Source: Prolixibacter denitrificans (lineage in GTDB: Bacteria > Bacteroidota > Bacteroidia > Bacteroidales > Prolixibacteraceae). Taken from it: a stretch of 64,000 nucleotides of DNA. Under the pieces are notes generated by a model. It ran no database searches. It saw only the letters and a program-made list of their open reading frames with translations, and was not told the DNA's origin. Shown here one piece after another: positions 37,582 through 46,837 of the stretch; position 1 is the first letter of the stretch, and each line of letters opens with the position of its first letter. Both the position numbers and the translations under genes were made by a program. The stretch is taken from positions 62,001 through 126,000 of the forward strand of contig NZ_PYGC01000012.1 of the NCBI RefSeq assembly GCF_003014495.1. The letters run 5' to 3'.

Positions 37582-38916
37582 ATGCGTCTAATCAACTCAA
37601 TTTTTATCATCAGTGTTTTAATACTTTCCTTTACTTCTTGTCAAACTCATCCTCGTTCGGCCGTCATGTTTCGCGGCGACGCACAGCATTCCGGATATTT
37701 TGCTTCACCGGATATTGATACGCTCCATGGCGTGAAATGGAAATTCAAAACCAACGGCTATGTTTTCAGCTCTCCGGCTGTATTTGGACAAGATGTCTAC
37801 TTTGGCAGCAACGACAGCACCTTTTATGCGGTCGATAAATCTTCCGGAAGGGAAAAATGGAGTTACAAAACCAGTGGTTATGTTGCCTCTTCGCCTGCAG
37901 TGACGGAAGAGTCGGTCTATTTTATCAGCTCCGATGGTTATCTATACGCCTTGGAGCGGTCATCCGGAAAGTTGCAGTGGCGTTTCAACGAAGGACCGGA
38001 AAAGCATTTCTCTGCGCCGGGTGTTCAGGGACTGCAACCGAAGGATGAAATAATTGCCGATCCGTGGGACATGTATGTTTCGTCGCCGGTGTGGCATGAT
38101 AATGTGTTGTACTTCGGAAGTGGTAACGGTAACTTCTATGCGGTGGACGCGAATACGGGAATGGAAAAATGGCACATTGCTACGGGAGAGGCGATTCACA
38201 ACGCGCCAACCATCTACAACGACATGGTCATCTTTGGCGGGTGGGACCGGTTCCTGCATGCGGCTAACCTGGAAACAGGCCGCGAGATTTGGAAATTTGA
38301 GACGGGAAAAGACACCGTAAATTATAATCAGACGGGTATTCAATCGTCGCCAGTGGTTTGGAACGACCGGATTTACTTCGGTTGCCGCGACGCACATGTG
38401 TACGCGCTCGACGGCATGACAGGAAAGCTTCTCTGGAAACGGTTTAACCGGTATTCATGGGTCATCAACACGCCGCTGGTGCGCGATAGCACCGTTTATT
38501 ACGGCACATCCGATACACATCGTTTCATTGCGTTGAATGCGATCAATGGTGATTCCATCTACAGCAAAGATATCCCGGCCGGATACATCTTTTCATCGCC
38601 AGTGACAACCGGAAAACAGATCTACTTCGGCGGCTTTAATGGTACCGTGCATGCTGTAAAAGCGAAGAACGGAGAAAAAATGTGGGAGTATCGCATGGAT
38701 GCTTCGGTTGCCGATCGCGATAGCGTGTTGACGGCTGATGGTGAAATCAGTAACGATTTTTACCGGAGGGTTTTCAAAGATGGCTACAACGCGCAAACCC
38801 ATGAGGTAGCGATGAAAGGTCTCTATTCCGTTGGTTCGGTGCTGAGTACGCCTGCTGTGTCGGATGGTGTGTTGTATGTCGGGAGTGCCGACGGATATTT
38901 GTATGCGTTACATTAA
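37582..38916 (+). CDS. PQQ-like beta-propeller lipoprotein
   Basis: 444 residues from the ATG at 37582, which starts the lipoprotein signal (MRLINSIFIISVLILSFTSC, Cys20). The frame upstream to 37519 is discarded. Tandem PQQ-type blades: WKFKTNGYVFSSPAV, YFGSNDSTFYAVDKSSG, WSYKTSGYVASSPAV and later copies form an eight-bladed propeller, as in BamB and PQQ dehydrogenases. No catalytic Ca/PQQ ligands are evident, so a scaffold or binding role on the envelope is likelier than dehydrogenase activity. Confidence 0.88.
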   Translation: MRLINSIFIISVLILSFTSCQTHPRSAVMFRGDAQHSGYFASPDIDTLHGVKWKFKTNGYVFSSPAVFGQDVYFGSNDSTFYAVDKSSGREKWSYKTSGYVASSPAVTEESVYFISSDGYLYALERSSGKLQWRFNEGPEKHFSAPGVQGLQPKDEIIADPWDMYVSSPVWHDNVLYFGSGNGNFYAVDANTGMEKWHIATGEAIHNAPTIYNDMVIFGGWDRFLHAANLETGREIWKFETGKDTVNYNQTGIQSSPVVWNDRIYFGCRDAHVYALDGMTGKLLWKRFNRYSWVINTPLVRDSTVYYGTSDTHRFIALNAINGDSIYSKDIPAGYIFSSPVTTGKQIYFGGFNGTVHAVKAKNGEKMWEYRMDASVADRDSVLTADGEISNDFYRRVFKDGYNAQTHEVAMKGLYSVGSVLSTPAVSDGVLYVGSADGYLYALH

Positions 38917-39100
38917 AAATAGAGCTTGTCTGTCTCGATGCCGGGGGAGAAAGGTAATGAAGTAGTCGTTCATTGTATATTTCGGAAGCTTCATTAAACC
39001 ATTGCCTCAGGAGGCAATCAAATACTACCAGTTAATGCGATAGCATTTTCTGGTTGAACAGAACATTTCTTTTTTTTCATAGATTTTGTACACCAAAGTA

Positions 39101-39151
39101 AAAAGCTGCCCGGACATTCCTGAAAAAGGAAATTGGCCGGTGCAGCTTTTT
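39101..39151. terminator. Bidirectional terminator
   Basis: AAAAGCTGC (39101-39109) pairs with GCAGCTTTT (39142-39150), with CCGG/CCGG pairing inside; T-rich tails on both strands. It lies between the PQQ-propeller gene and the convergent S9 peptidase gene. The rest of 38917-39217 shows nothing further. Confidence 0.75.
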
Positions 39152-39217
39152 CGTCTATGGTGCTATCTTATGGTCTAAGGAACGACTTCCGGCCGAAGCC
39201 GGAAATCAGTTCCTTCA

Positions 39218-41299
39218 TCACTTGTCATTAACGAAGCTCTGGTTGAGCGACATTTTGTGCACGTCGTACGGTGCAGCAGGACCTCCCAGGTATTTGTGGA
39301 ACCAGTCGAGGTGCGCGTCGTAGTACAGCGGCATCGATTTCACGCGGTTGGGCCAGTGACCGTCGTTTTTGAAGATGATCAGACGCGATGGAATGCCCAG
39401 TGTCTGCAGTGTACTGAAATATTGAATGCTCTGAGTGTACGGTACACGGAAATCCTTCTGGCCGGTGATGATGAGCGTCGGTGTCGCGAAGTTCTTCACG
39501 TATTCCGAAGGCGAGAATTTCTTGTACAGGTCAGAATTCCATGGTTGTCCTTTCAGGTCGAAGTTCGGGAACCAAAGTTCTTCGGTTGCTCCCCACATCG
39601 AACGCAGGTCGTAGAGTCCCATCATCGAAGCCAGACACTTGAAACGTTTGGTTTTGGCCTGGAACCAGTTCATCATGTAACCTCCGTACGACCATCCCAT
39701 GGCGCCCATGCGGGTTGAATCGACATACGACAGTTTAGCCAGTGCATCGGTTACCTTCATCAGGTCTTCGAACGGTTTGCCGCCCCAGTCACCCGAAATT
39801 TCGCGGGTGTAAGCCTGTCCGCGTCCGGTTGAACCGTGCGGGTTGGCAAATGCCACCACGTAACCGGCTCCGGGATATACCTGCCAGTCGCCGCGGAACG
39901 AATCCATCCATTGTCCCTGTGGTCCTCCGTGAACGTTCAGGATGAGCGGATATTTTTTCGACGGGTCGAAGTTGTGTGGCTTCACGATGAATACCTGTAC
40001 CTGCTTGTTGTCGGCACCGGTTACCCACATTTTTTCCGCCGGACGGAAATCTACTTTCGACAACAGCTCTTTGTTGAAGTTGGTCAGCTGTTCTTCGGTT
40101 CCGCCTTTGGTTTTCATGCGGAAGAGCTCAGCTGGCTTGTCGATGGTGGTAGCCAGGTAGTATAGATATCCGTTACTGGCTACATCGAAACCGTAAATGG
40201 AGCGCTGTCCCGAAACAGGAGTGATAACGTCCGACGCCAGATCGACCATGTAAACCGGTTCTCCTCCTTCTTGCTCTGCTGAGAAGAAGATTGACTTGGA
40301 GTTGGGAGCCCATTTAAAGTCATCCACCCAGTTGTCAAAGTCCTTGGTGATGATCTTCGTTTCGCCGGTTGCCCGGTTATAGAGCGCGATGTTGAATTTC
40401 GCCGATTCGTAGCCCGGAATACTCTGGGTACGGTAAGCAATGTACTTGCCATCGGGTGAGTAAATGGGCCATCCGTCCCAGGCTTTGTTCTCTTTGGTAA
40501 TGTTTTTGGCTGTTCCACCCGTTACCGGAACAACAAACAGGTCGCTGTTGGTCGATGCCTCGGGGTGCTCGACGTGTTTCGACGCGTAGCAAAGTTCTTT
40601 ACTGTCGGGCGAGAAGTTGTAACCTACGCCACCGCCCAGCATAAACACGGGCGATACAAATTTACCCGGGGTAACATCGGTGTATTTTCCGGTCTCGGTG
40701 TTAAATACAATGATGTGGGAATATTTACCCTTGGCGTATTGTGTCCAGTGACGGAACAACAGGTGATCGGCTACATAGGCCTGGATGGGACCGTTGTGTG
40801 ACAACGAGTCGTTGCGAGCATTGCACTCACTGTTGGCGCCGCAATCGGGATAAACTTCTGCCGAAAAGGCAATCAGTTTGTTGTTGGGCGACAATACCGG
40901 GGCGTCTACACCCATCGAGAAATCGGTTACCTGTTTTGATTTCCCGGTTGCAAATGAATAGTGAACCATTTGCGGAGCTCCCGATGCAGTCGACACATAA
41001 TAGAGGTTTTTGCTGTCGCTGGTCCAAATGGGATTGTAATTTCCCTTGTGGTCGGTAGTTACCGGGGTGACGTCGCTGCCGTCGGCGTTCATTACATAGA
41101 TGTCGGTCATCGATTTACCTTTCGGCATATCGTAATCGGTTACCGTGAAGGCAACGCGCATGCCGTCGGGCGAAACTACGGGAGTGCCTACGTGACGTAC
41201 TTTGTACAAATCGGCGATGGTAAACGCGCTTTTCTGCGGAAACGCTGCCTCCGCAGTAAAGAGGAAGACCATCACAAAGAGATAAAGAATTCGTTTCAT
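39218..41299 (-). CDS. S9 family prolyl oligopeptidase/dipeptidyl-peptidase-like secreted peptidase
   Basis: 693 residues, signal peptide to about residue 22. N-terminal WD40-like/PD40 propeller with repeats such as PVVSPDGMRVAFTVTD and PIYSPDGKYIAYRT, then an alpha/beta hydrolase with the triad Ser537 (GWSYGGY), Asp616 (TGQKDFRVPY) and His648 (DGHWPN). Cleaves short peptides in the periplasm; this acylaminoacyl-/DPP-type branch is common in Bacteroidota that grow on peptides. Monocistronic. Confidence 0.93.
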   Translation of the reverse strand: MKRILYLFVMVFLFTAEAAFPQKSAFTIADLYKVRHVGTPVVSPDGMRVAFTVTDYDMPKGKSMTDIYVMNADGSDVTPVTTDHKGNYNPIWTSDSKNLYYVSTASGAPQMVHYSFATGKSKQVTDFSMGVDAPVLSPNNKLIAFSAEVYPDCGANSECNARNDSLSHNGPIQAYVADHLLFRHWTQYAKGKYSHIIVFNTETGKYTDVTPGKFVSPVFMLGGGVGYNFSPDSKELCYASKHVEHPEASTNSDLFVVPVTGGTAKNITKENKAWDGWPIYSPDGKYIAYRTQSIPGYESAKFNIALYNRATGETKIITKDFDNWVDDFKWAPNSKSIFFSAEQEGGEPVYMVDLASDVITPVSGQRSIYGFDVASNGYLYYLATTIDKPAELFRMKTKGGTEEQLTNFNKELLSKVDFRPAEKMWVTGADNKQVQVFIVKPHNFDPSKKYPLILNVHGGPQGQWMDSFRGDWQVYPGAGYVVAFANPHGSTGRGQAYTREISGDWGGKPFEDLMKVTDALAKLSYVDSTRMGAMGWSYGGYMMNWFQAKTKRFKCLASMMGLYDLRSMWGATEELWFPNFDLKGQPWNSDLYKKFSPSEYVKNFATPTLIITGQKDFRVPYTQSIQYFSTLQTLGIPSRLIIFKNDGHWPNRVKSMPLYYDAHLDWFHKYLGGPAAPYDVHKMSLNQSFVNDK

Positions 41300-41576
41300 A
41301 CTTCTTTTCGAATTTTAAATCATTGATGAATGAATAAATATCTTGTCATCCAGGTTTCGGGTTATAAGCAACAATGCAAACAAACCGACACCCTTATTGT
41401 TTGCCACTGGCACATAAACTCCTGAAATGGAGTTATTATTCATTGGTTTTAGGCAGGATTTTCAGTCTGGTTTTGACCTTGTGGGAAAGGATTTCACCAC
41501 AATTGACCGGTTTTGGACGAGAAAATTACAAAGAAAAGGAGGAGAGGGGCATGAATTTTCTCATATTGGAGCCTTT
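41300..41576. other. Intergenic region upstream of the S9 peptidase gene
   Basis: No gene, hairpin or repeat recognised; presumably holds the peptidase promoter on the minus strand. Confidence 0.4.
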
Positions 41577-41680
41577 TTAAGCTTTTTTTAAGAATGAACC
41601 CCCTTCCGGGAAGTCGGTGATGCCCTCTTTTTTATTGAATCTGGTTGTGTGATGTCGTTTGCTTCTTCGGGAATACAGTT

Positions 41681-41857
41681 TGCAGTTGTAGCAATAGGTA
41701 AACCACGCGAAGCAATGCACGACGGACGTGAGGAAATGCATAACGAACCTGTAGCAACCCGTCACGCACGTGAAGCAATGCTCGACTGACCTGAAGCAAC
41801 GTACGCCGCAACTATAGCAGGTCATGCTGCACATGTAGCAACACAAACCGGACGTTA
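41681..41857 (-). repeat. Eight-unit 21-nt degenerate tandem repeat
   Basis: An AGCA(A) core recurs exactly every 21 nt on the plus strand, at 41690, 41711, 41732, 41753, 41774, 41795, 41816 and 41837, with no insertion or deletion between units although the units differ at many positions. On the minus strand one frame stays open throughout and encodes heptads beginning Cys-Phe/Tyr (for example CFTCVTG, CYRFVMH, CFAWFTY). That frame (41577-41846) would need a TTG start, so I list the repeat, not a gene. Confidence 0.75.
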
Positions 41858-41937
41858 CGTGGTTGACCTCTCCTAAAATCTTTGACCTACCCTAAAATAG
41901 CTTGACAGATTTATACTTAATTGGAGAGGGGATAAGG

Positions 41938-42171
41938 TTATTCTTCCCGTGTGTTGTTCAGATAATAACTTAATGCTCCGGAAGGACATCGGTCTATCTG
42001 GTCTTTCAGCTCAGCAGTCGTGGCTTTGTCAATGGTTACCCAAGGCCGTTCTCCGGGATGGTAGACTTTGGGCAGTGTTTTTACACATACTCCCGAATGA
42101 ATGCAGAGTCCGGGTTTCCATACGATGGTCAATTCACCGTTGGTGTATTCTTTTGTAATTTCCTTTTCCAT
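41938..42171 (-). CDS. YjdI-type (4Fe-4S) mono-cluster protein
   Basis: 77 residues. CIHSGVCVKTLPKVY near the N-terminus and RCPSGALSY near the C-terminus give the Fer4_19 (PF06902) cysteine pattern. Probably a small electron carrier or regulatory iron-sulfur protein. Starts 1 bp after the stop of the GNAT gene, a pairing that is also seen with YjdI/YjdJ in enterobacteria, so they form a two-gene operon. Confidence 0.88.
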   Translation of the reverse strand: MEKEITKEYTNGELTIVWKPGLCIHSGVCVKTLPKVYHPGERPWVTIDKATTAELKDQIDRCPSGALSYYLNNTREE

Positions 42172-42172
42172 A

Positions 42173-42466
42173 TCAGCGAATGTTAACTCCTTTTAATACC
42201 AATGATTTCCATTCGGGATTCCGCGCTATAAAGGTGGCCACAAACGGACAGAGCGGAACAAGTGTAAGCTCTTTTTCTTTGACGTCTTCCAATGCCTGCC
42301 TGACCAGCTCCATACCAATTCCATGGCCTTTTAGCTCCGGAGGCACTTCGGTATGTGTCAGGTAGATGGTGCCTTGTGCTTTGATGTATTCGATTCTGGG
42401 TATGAGATCATCGATATGAAATTCATATTGCTTTTTCTCTTCGTTGTCAATCAGTTGATGGTCCAT
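42173..42466 (-). CDS. Short GNAT-fold N-acetyltransferase (YjdJ-like)
   Basis: 97 residues of the compact acetyltransferase family PF14542. The CoA loop is at VPPELKGHGIGMELVRQAL; conserved LVPLCPFVATFIARNPEW at the C-terminus includes the family's reactive Cys. Protein or small-molecule acceptor unknown. Upstream of and coupled to the YjdI-type gene. Confidence 0.88.
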   Translation of the reverse strand: MDHQLIDNEEKKQYEFHIDDLIPRIEYIKAQGTIYLTHTEVPPELKGHGIGMELVRQALEDVKEKELTLVPLCPFVATFIARNPEWKSLVLKGVNIR

Positions 42467-42589
42467 ACAGCATGCTTGAAATTGATGAATTTCTGGATAC
42501 CTGTTTTTGCTGGGTATCGCTGATGGAGATTACGTGCGGAATAAGGAAATGGTTTCGGTTATTGTTCTGGGGCAGTTGATTGCCGTTGT

Positions 42590-43114
42590 TTATATGAGTT
42601 CGATTTCCTGCAGGTCAGTAAGAATGTTATCAGTATAGTCGACAATGGTCAGCGTGGTGATTTTTCCTTTGATCGAGAACTCCTTTTGATTCCATTCGTC
42701 CACCCAGCCTTTTACTTTGAGTGGGTCTTGGGAGTTGGCTATGCCTATATGAGGGATGTAGTCGATGTCGAGCCTTAGTTCGTCAAAAAGCAAATTGGAG
42801 TACAGCTTGTCGTGAAGCCTGACTATTTTACTGTATCCCTCATCGGGGACGAGTAGCAAATGGAAATAGTCGAGAACGGCATCCTTGTTGATGGTGGCGC
42901 ATTTGATTTCGAAGTCAATGGCTTTCACACCACGGGACTTGCTTTCTATTTCGGCAATAAAAGCCTTTTGGTCGATTCCGGAAACCGGGAATACAAAAGG
43001 GAAATGTGGCTCAGCAACGGAATAGTATAATTCGTCGTTTGCCTTTCGGAATTCCTGGATGCGGTCATAATCATCCGCCTGTAACTGAGGATATGATAAT
43101 ACACCTAATGCCAT
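42590..43114 (-). CDS. 2H-phosphoesterase/2'-5' RNA ligase-like protein
   Basis: 174 residues. Two His motifs at the expected separation, PHFPFVFP (residues about 36-43) and PHIGIA (about 121-126), with the rest of the pattern of the 2H phosphoesterase superfamily, although the classical HxT/S is weak (His-Phe-Pro-Phe and His-Ile-Gly-Ile). May act on cyclic nucleotides or RNA ends. Monocistronic. Confidence 0.7.
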   Translation of the reverse strand: MALGVLSYPQLQADDYDRIQEFRKANDELYYSVAEPHFPFVFPVSGIDQKAFIAEIESKSRGVKAIDFEIKCATINKDAVLDYFHLLLVPDEGYSKIVRLHDKLYSNLLFDELRLDIDYIPHIGIANSQDPLKVKGWVDEWNQKEFSIKGKITTLTIVDYTDNILTDLQEIELI

Positions 43115-43329
43115 TTTTGCTATCAGTGATTTGAGTGTTCATTAAAGTTACGGGAAATTTTGGTTGGTGTGGGGTGATACAAAAAGAGACGCTGTCCTTT
43201 GGCTAAATCTTTTATATCAGTTGATTTCTGTTTTTCCCAACTTAAGTGGGTATATTTAAACATAGGAATGCACTATTCTTGCCATGCTATTCGCGTGAAG
43301 CGCAGAATTGACACAAAAATGTACAAACC

Positions 43330-44010
43330 ATGAAACAGCGATCAATAAGGCGAATCATATTTCGAATTTTAGGGACCATCGTTTTGTTTATTGTTATCCT
43401 GATTGGTAACCTGCTGCTTTTCGAAAAGAAAGCATCTGTTGTTTCGGAAGGAGAACCTATTGCCACTTCCGATGTTGTGCGCCCGGCACTACTGGTCATC
43501 GATGTGCAGGGAGCAACAACGGGTGAGGCTTCGCTCAATTCATATTACATAGCGGAATCCGAAAGTCTGATTCGTACTATCAATCAGTTGACTGAAAGCT
43601 TTCATAGTCATAACATACCCGTCATCTATATTCGGAGTGAAATCACCAATCCGCTGATTAACTTATTGAATGCGTCGTATGCCAAGGGAGGCATAGGAGC
43701 TCGGTTTGACAAACGGATGAATCTCGTTTCCGATATGGAAGTGATCAAAAGCCGGAATGATGCCTTTCTGAAAACATCTCTTGATGAATTGCTTCGTCAA
43801 CATCAGGTTAATAAGTTATATATCGTCGGGCTGGATGCTGCGCACTGCATCAATACGACCGTGGCAGCAGCGCAAAACAGAAACTACGATGTGACGCTCA
43901 TCAAGGAAGCTATCCTGTCGAAATCAGCTCAGATGAAAGATAGTATGATGACTGTGTTTCATGCTCGTGGTGCAATGCTTGTAAGTATGGATAGTTTGAG
44001 CTTTGATTAA
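43330..44010 (+). CDS. Membrane-anchored isochorismatase-like cysteine hydrolase
   Basis: 226 residues. An N-terminal membrane helix (about 9-31) unusual for this family precedes the hydrolase domain, whose triad is Asp58 (LLVIDVQG), Lys140 (VIKSRNDAF) and Cys173 (DAAHCINTT). Family members cleave isochorismate, nicotinamide, N-carbamoyl compounds or related amides. The anchor suggests it faces the periplasm. A soluble relative lies at 53884-54450. Substrate unknown. Confidence 0.88.
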   Translation: MKQRSIRRIIFRILGTIVLFIVILIGNLLLFEKKASVVSEGEPIATSDVVRPALLVIDVQGATTGEASLNSYYIAESESLIRTINQLTESFHSHNIPVIYIRSEITNPLINLLNASYAKGGIGARFDKRMNLVSDMEVIKSRNDAFLKTSLDELLRQHQVNKLYIVGLDAAHCINTTVAAAQNRNYDVTLIKEAILSKSAQMKDSMMTVFHARGAMLVSMDSLSFD

Positions 44011-44450
44011 CCGTTGTAATCAGATTGTAGTTTATGCAGTGAAGCGAGTTCACGCAAGTGTTATCAGTTTCTTCTGTTCCTGTTCAAAAAAACGAATGAT
44101 TTGGTTATGCTTCCGACCAGCCGCTCAGGTAGGCCTTGAATTTTGTATGCGATTCTCCTATTGGTCCGGAGATTTCCTCTCGCGCGTATGTGTATCATTC
44201 AATAGCCAGTTTTTTGTCGATTTGTGTCAATAATTCCGGTGCGGCCGAATATTTTTGCTGCTTTTTGTCGTAAATCGTCAGTACGCCGGCCCTTTCTAGC
44301 TGTTTTATTGATTTCCAGGGGAATAGTTAACATGCAATCCCACAATTGATTAAGAAATACAGCGAAAATTTTTCCGTGATTTTAAATGGTTGATAATCAG
44401 TTTTTAAATGTTTTTTTTCAAAATTATTTTTGAGAAAATAAAAGATGGTG
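44011..44450. other. Intergenic region
   Basis: About 440 bp without a convincing gene. A 76-codon frame from 44003 overlaps the hydrolase stop, is rich in Cys/Phe/Trp and looks like chance. No repeats or terminators recognised. Confidence 0.4.
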
Positions 44451-44480
44451 TTTGGAATTCGGATACAATGCGTATATTGC
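44451..44480 (+). promoter_or_regulatory. Promoter of the cold-shock gene
   Basis: TTTG (44451-44454), 18-nt spacer, TATATTGC (44473-44480), a near match to TTTG-N19-TAnnTTTG. Predicted transcript start near 44487, leaving a very short 5' leader of about 14 nt before the ATG, unlike the long leader of E. coli cspA. Confidence 0.6.
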
Positions 44481-44500
44481 GGCGTATTAAATAAATAACA

Positions 44501-44692
44501 ATGAATAAAGGAACAGTAAAATTTTTTAATGACACCAAAGGTTTTGGTTTCATTAAAGACGAAGAATCAAACAATGAGTATTTTGTGCATGTAACCGGAT
44601 TAGTGGATGAAATCCAGGAAAATGACGAAGTAACCTTCGATTTACAAGAAGGAAGAAAAGGATTGAATGCAGTGAACGTTAAACTTGCGTAA
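44501..44692 (+). CDS. Cold-shock domain protein (CspA family)
   Basis: 63 residues, one OB-fold. MNKGTVKFFNDTKGFGFIKDEE contains RNP1 (KGFGFI) and YFVHVTGL is RNP2. Binds single-stranded RNA/DNA and melts secondary structure. Monocistronic with its own promoter and terminator. Slightly shorter than the 65-70 residues common in the family. Confidence 0.95.
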   Translation: MNKGTVKFFNDTKGFGFIKDEESNNEYFVHVTGLVDEIQENDEVTFDLQEGRKGLNAVNVKLA

Positions 44693-44728
44693 GTAAGTTT
44701 AGACGATGACATATTCATTAAGATTTTG

Positions 44729-44755
44729 AGCCTCACAGTTTGTGAGGCTTTTTTT
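44729..44755 (+). terminator. Terminator of the cold-shock gene
   Basis: Perfect 9-bp stem AGCCTCACA / TGTGAGGCT with a GTT loop followed by seven T residues; 36 nt after the stop codon. Confidence 0.9.
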
Positions 44756-44784
44756 ATGTCCAAACGTCTGAGCCGAGATGTTCA

Positions 44785-45684
44785 TTATCCATGCCTCATT
44801 CTTTCCATTTCTTTTTTAAAGAAATGCTCCAGATGATGTTTGCCATAGTTAGGAGCCAATTGGTCATTGGCCATGAGTGTGAGGAAGAACTCGATGGGGC
44901 CATAGGTTTTGGATGAGGTGAATGTCCTCACGAGTCCGATGGTCATCCGGCGAATCCAGTCGGGGAGGTGTGTAATTTTGATTGGTTTATTCGATGCTTT
45001 CAAAGCGAGTGTCGCCAGTTCGTTCTGCGATAGGTTGTCCGGGCCGCCAACGGCAATTTCCTGTTCAGCGGAAGTAATGGCATCGACACATACTTTGGCC
45101 AAGTCCTCACCATGGATGGGATTCATTTGGTAGTGACCATCACCAAAGAGATAAACTCTTCCACCTTTTGCCATATCGAGGAAGTCGCGCATGTCGGAAA
45201 AGAACCCGTTGGGGCGCATCACAGTGTAATCGAGTCCCGATGATTTTAACGCATCCACGAAAGCTTCCTTGGCCTGGAAGATTTTCAGATGGCGGTATTT
45301 GTCTCCATTGATGGCCGAAACGTAGATGAATTTTCGCACGCCAGCTCTCTTTGCTTCGCTGAGCAAATTCAGATTCGCCTGGTAATCGACGTCCATGTAG
45401 GTAAGACCGTCTCTTTGCCGGGTGATACCGATGGAGGATATGACGGTCGTAATCCCTTCACATAATCCTTCGAGAGTTTTGAATTGTGTAACTTCTGCCC
45501 GGATGATTTCCCGGTTTCCTCCTTCGAGATATTCGAGTTTTTCGGGCCGACGGCCGATGATTTTTGCCGGTATATTTCGCCGTACCAATTCTTCCGCGAT
45601 GTAGTGTCCAAGGTAACCAGTTGCGCCTGCCAATAATACTTTTTCGGTTGTTTTTTCGGTGTCCATATTGCTATTTGTAGTCAT
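44785..45684 (-). CDS. NAD(P)-binding SDR/NmrA-like protein
   Basis: 299 residues (or 293 from Met7 at 45666). Rossmann motif LLAGATGYLGHYIAEEL, then FIYVSAINGDKYRHLKIFQAKEAF, where the Tyr/Lys pattern of atypical SDRs is seen, and LDYTVMRPNGFFSDM. Resembles atypical SDR proteins related to complex I assembly factor NDUFA9 and YwnB/NmrA. Reaction unknown. Monocistronic. Confidence 0.88.
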   Translation of the reverse strand: MTTNSNMDTEKTTEKVLLAGATGYLGHYIAEELVRRNIPAKIIGRRPEKLEYLEGGNREIIRAEVTQFKTLEGLCEGITTVISSIGITRQRDGLTYMDVDYQANLNLLSEAKRAGVRKFIYVSAINGDKYRHLKIFQAKEAFVDALKSSGLDYTVMRPNGFFSDMRDFLDMAKGGRVYLFGDGHYQMNPIHGEDLAKVCVDAITSAEQEIAVGGPDNLSQNELATLALKASNKPIKITHLPDWIRRMTIGLVRTFTSSKTYGPIEFFLTLMANDQLAPNYGKHHLEHFFKKEMERMRHG

Positions 45685-46080
45685 TTGTTAAGTCATTTTA
45701 TTTCTCCGTTTTCGCTCTTCAATTTATTATATTTGGGAGTATATTTCCAGCGAATGTTTTGATAATTTAAAAACATCCAGTATTCGATTGGAGACTCCCG
45801 GTTATCCGTGTTCTGTGCAATCGCTACCATCTTACCTGGTTCTTTTTTGAAGACGGACTTGCACATGATTTCATCCTGACTTTTCCCGAAATGAGTTTAT
45901 TCGATTCATTATGAGTAATTCGGATATTAAAATCTTTTATTTTCAATTCTGCTTTGTGACTTGAGCAAGTTACTTCCATTTTCATTCGGTCTTATTTTAT
46001 TGGGTGAAAAAGAATGCGAATGGGCTAAAACTTACTTGAATATGTTGTGTTCGTAATCTGTGCTTGTTGTTGTTTATCAA
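45685..46080. other. Intergenic region
   Basis: About 400 bp with no gene, hairpin or repeat that I can support. Confidence 0.4.
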
Positions 46081-46320
46081 TTAATTGGTGGAGTTTTTGT
46101 TGCTATTCCGTCCAGTTAGGGACGATGGACGTTCAACCGGTCCAATTTTCCTATTTATAATAATGAAGGTGGTCAAATCCGATGTGGCGGGGAGGGGTTT
46201 TTGAGTTTCCAGACCCGTCACTTGAGTTTGTTTTGTCGGTTTGAGACACCGGTAAAGTGACTCGCTTTGGATACAAGTTGTGAGGAAAGAATGTGTATAA
46301 AGAATAAGAAGCTTTTGCAT
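46081..46320 (-). CDS. Small lipoprotein-like protein, diverged paralogue of the 46427-46687 gene
   Basis: 79 residues. The start MQKLLILYTHSFLTTC and the core ETQKPLPATSDLTTFIIINRKI line up with the neighbouring small lipoprotein (MKKLLILYMLLLFTAC; GTQKQAVSGPGLAISVIVNREI). The hydrophobic signal is damaged by His and Ser residues and the C-terminus is unrelated, so this may be a decaying tandem duplicate. Function unknown. Confidence 0.5.
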   Translation of the reverse strand: MQKLLILYTHSFLTTCIQSESLYRCLKPTKQTQVTGLETQKPLPATSDLTTFIIINRKIGPVERPSSLTGRNSNKNSTN

Positions 46321-46426
46321 GACGATTACTTTTCTGTCAGCAAAATTAGGGAGGAAATTGGTCGAGATCGTCCCAATTTATAAAACGGGACTTCTTTTGG
46401 GAAAACCGATTTGTTGGCAAGATGGG

Positions 46427-46687
46427 CTAGGGAAGTTCGGAGGCAATTCTATTGGTGGTAGTACGCCCACCCAATTCTTCTTCGATTGAAATAGTCGTTT
46501 CGTGCAGCGCAATCTCCCGGTTAACAATAACGGAAATGGCCAGGCCCGGACCTGAAACAGCTTGTTTCTGTGTCCCTGCATCAATGACATAACTGTCGTC
46601 GACCGTTTTCCGACCGTGATGAAGCGCCCCATTCTCGGTGCAGGCGGTGAACAAAAGCAGCATGTATAGAATCAGAAGCTTTTTCAT
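46427..46687 (-). CDS. Small secreted lipoprotein of unknown function
   Basis: 86 residues with a lipoprotein signal and Cys16 (LLFTAC). The mature part is about 70 residues, with VIDAGTQKQAVSGPG and VIVNREIALHETTISIEEE. No known domain. A damaged paralogue follows it on the same strand about 105 bp on. Confidence 0.65.
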   Translation of the reverse strand: MKKLLILYMLLLFTACTENGALHHGRKTVDDSYVIDAGTQKQAVSGPGLAISVIVNREIALHETTISIEEELGGRTTTNRIASELP

Positions 46688-46837
46688 GACAGTTGTTCGA
46701 AGTGTACGCTGTTTGTACTAATAGACTGTCTGAAAATGGAAAAGTTACGGTTTTTGGAAATTTTTTTTTTTGAAAAAAGTTCGTGACTTCTCGCAGAGTA
46801 TAGGAATAATAAGGGTAGTTGGTTGTGTTGCCAAAAG

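Noticed and set aside
41577-41846. Cys-rich 89-codon minus-strand frame as a protein-coding gene
   Set aside because: It needs a TTG start, has no signal sequence and is composed mainly of the 21-nt repeat followed by low-quality sequence; kept only as a repeat and a finding.
41681-41857. CRISPR array
   Set aside because: Units are contiguous 21-mers without spacers and diverged; no cas gene in the window.
41938-42466. Toxin-antitoxin pair (two small overlapping genes, one GNAT)
   Set aside because: The GNAT is the compact PF14542 type and the partner is a ferredoxin-like YjdI protein; this is a known housekeeping pairing, not a GNAT-RHH toxin system.
44003-44233. 76-codon plus-strand frame after the membrane-anchored hydrolase
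   Set aside because: Overlaps the upstream stop, unusual composition, no start context, no domain.
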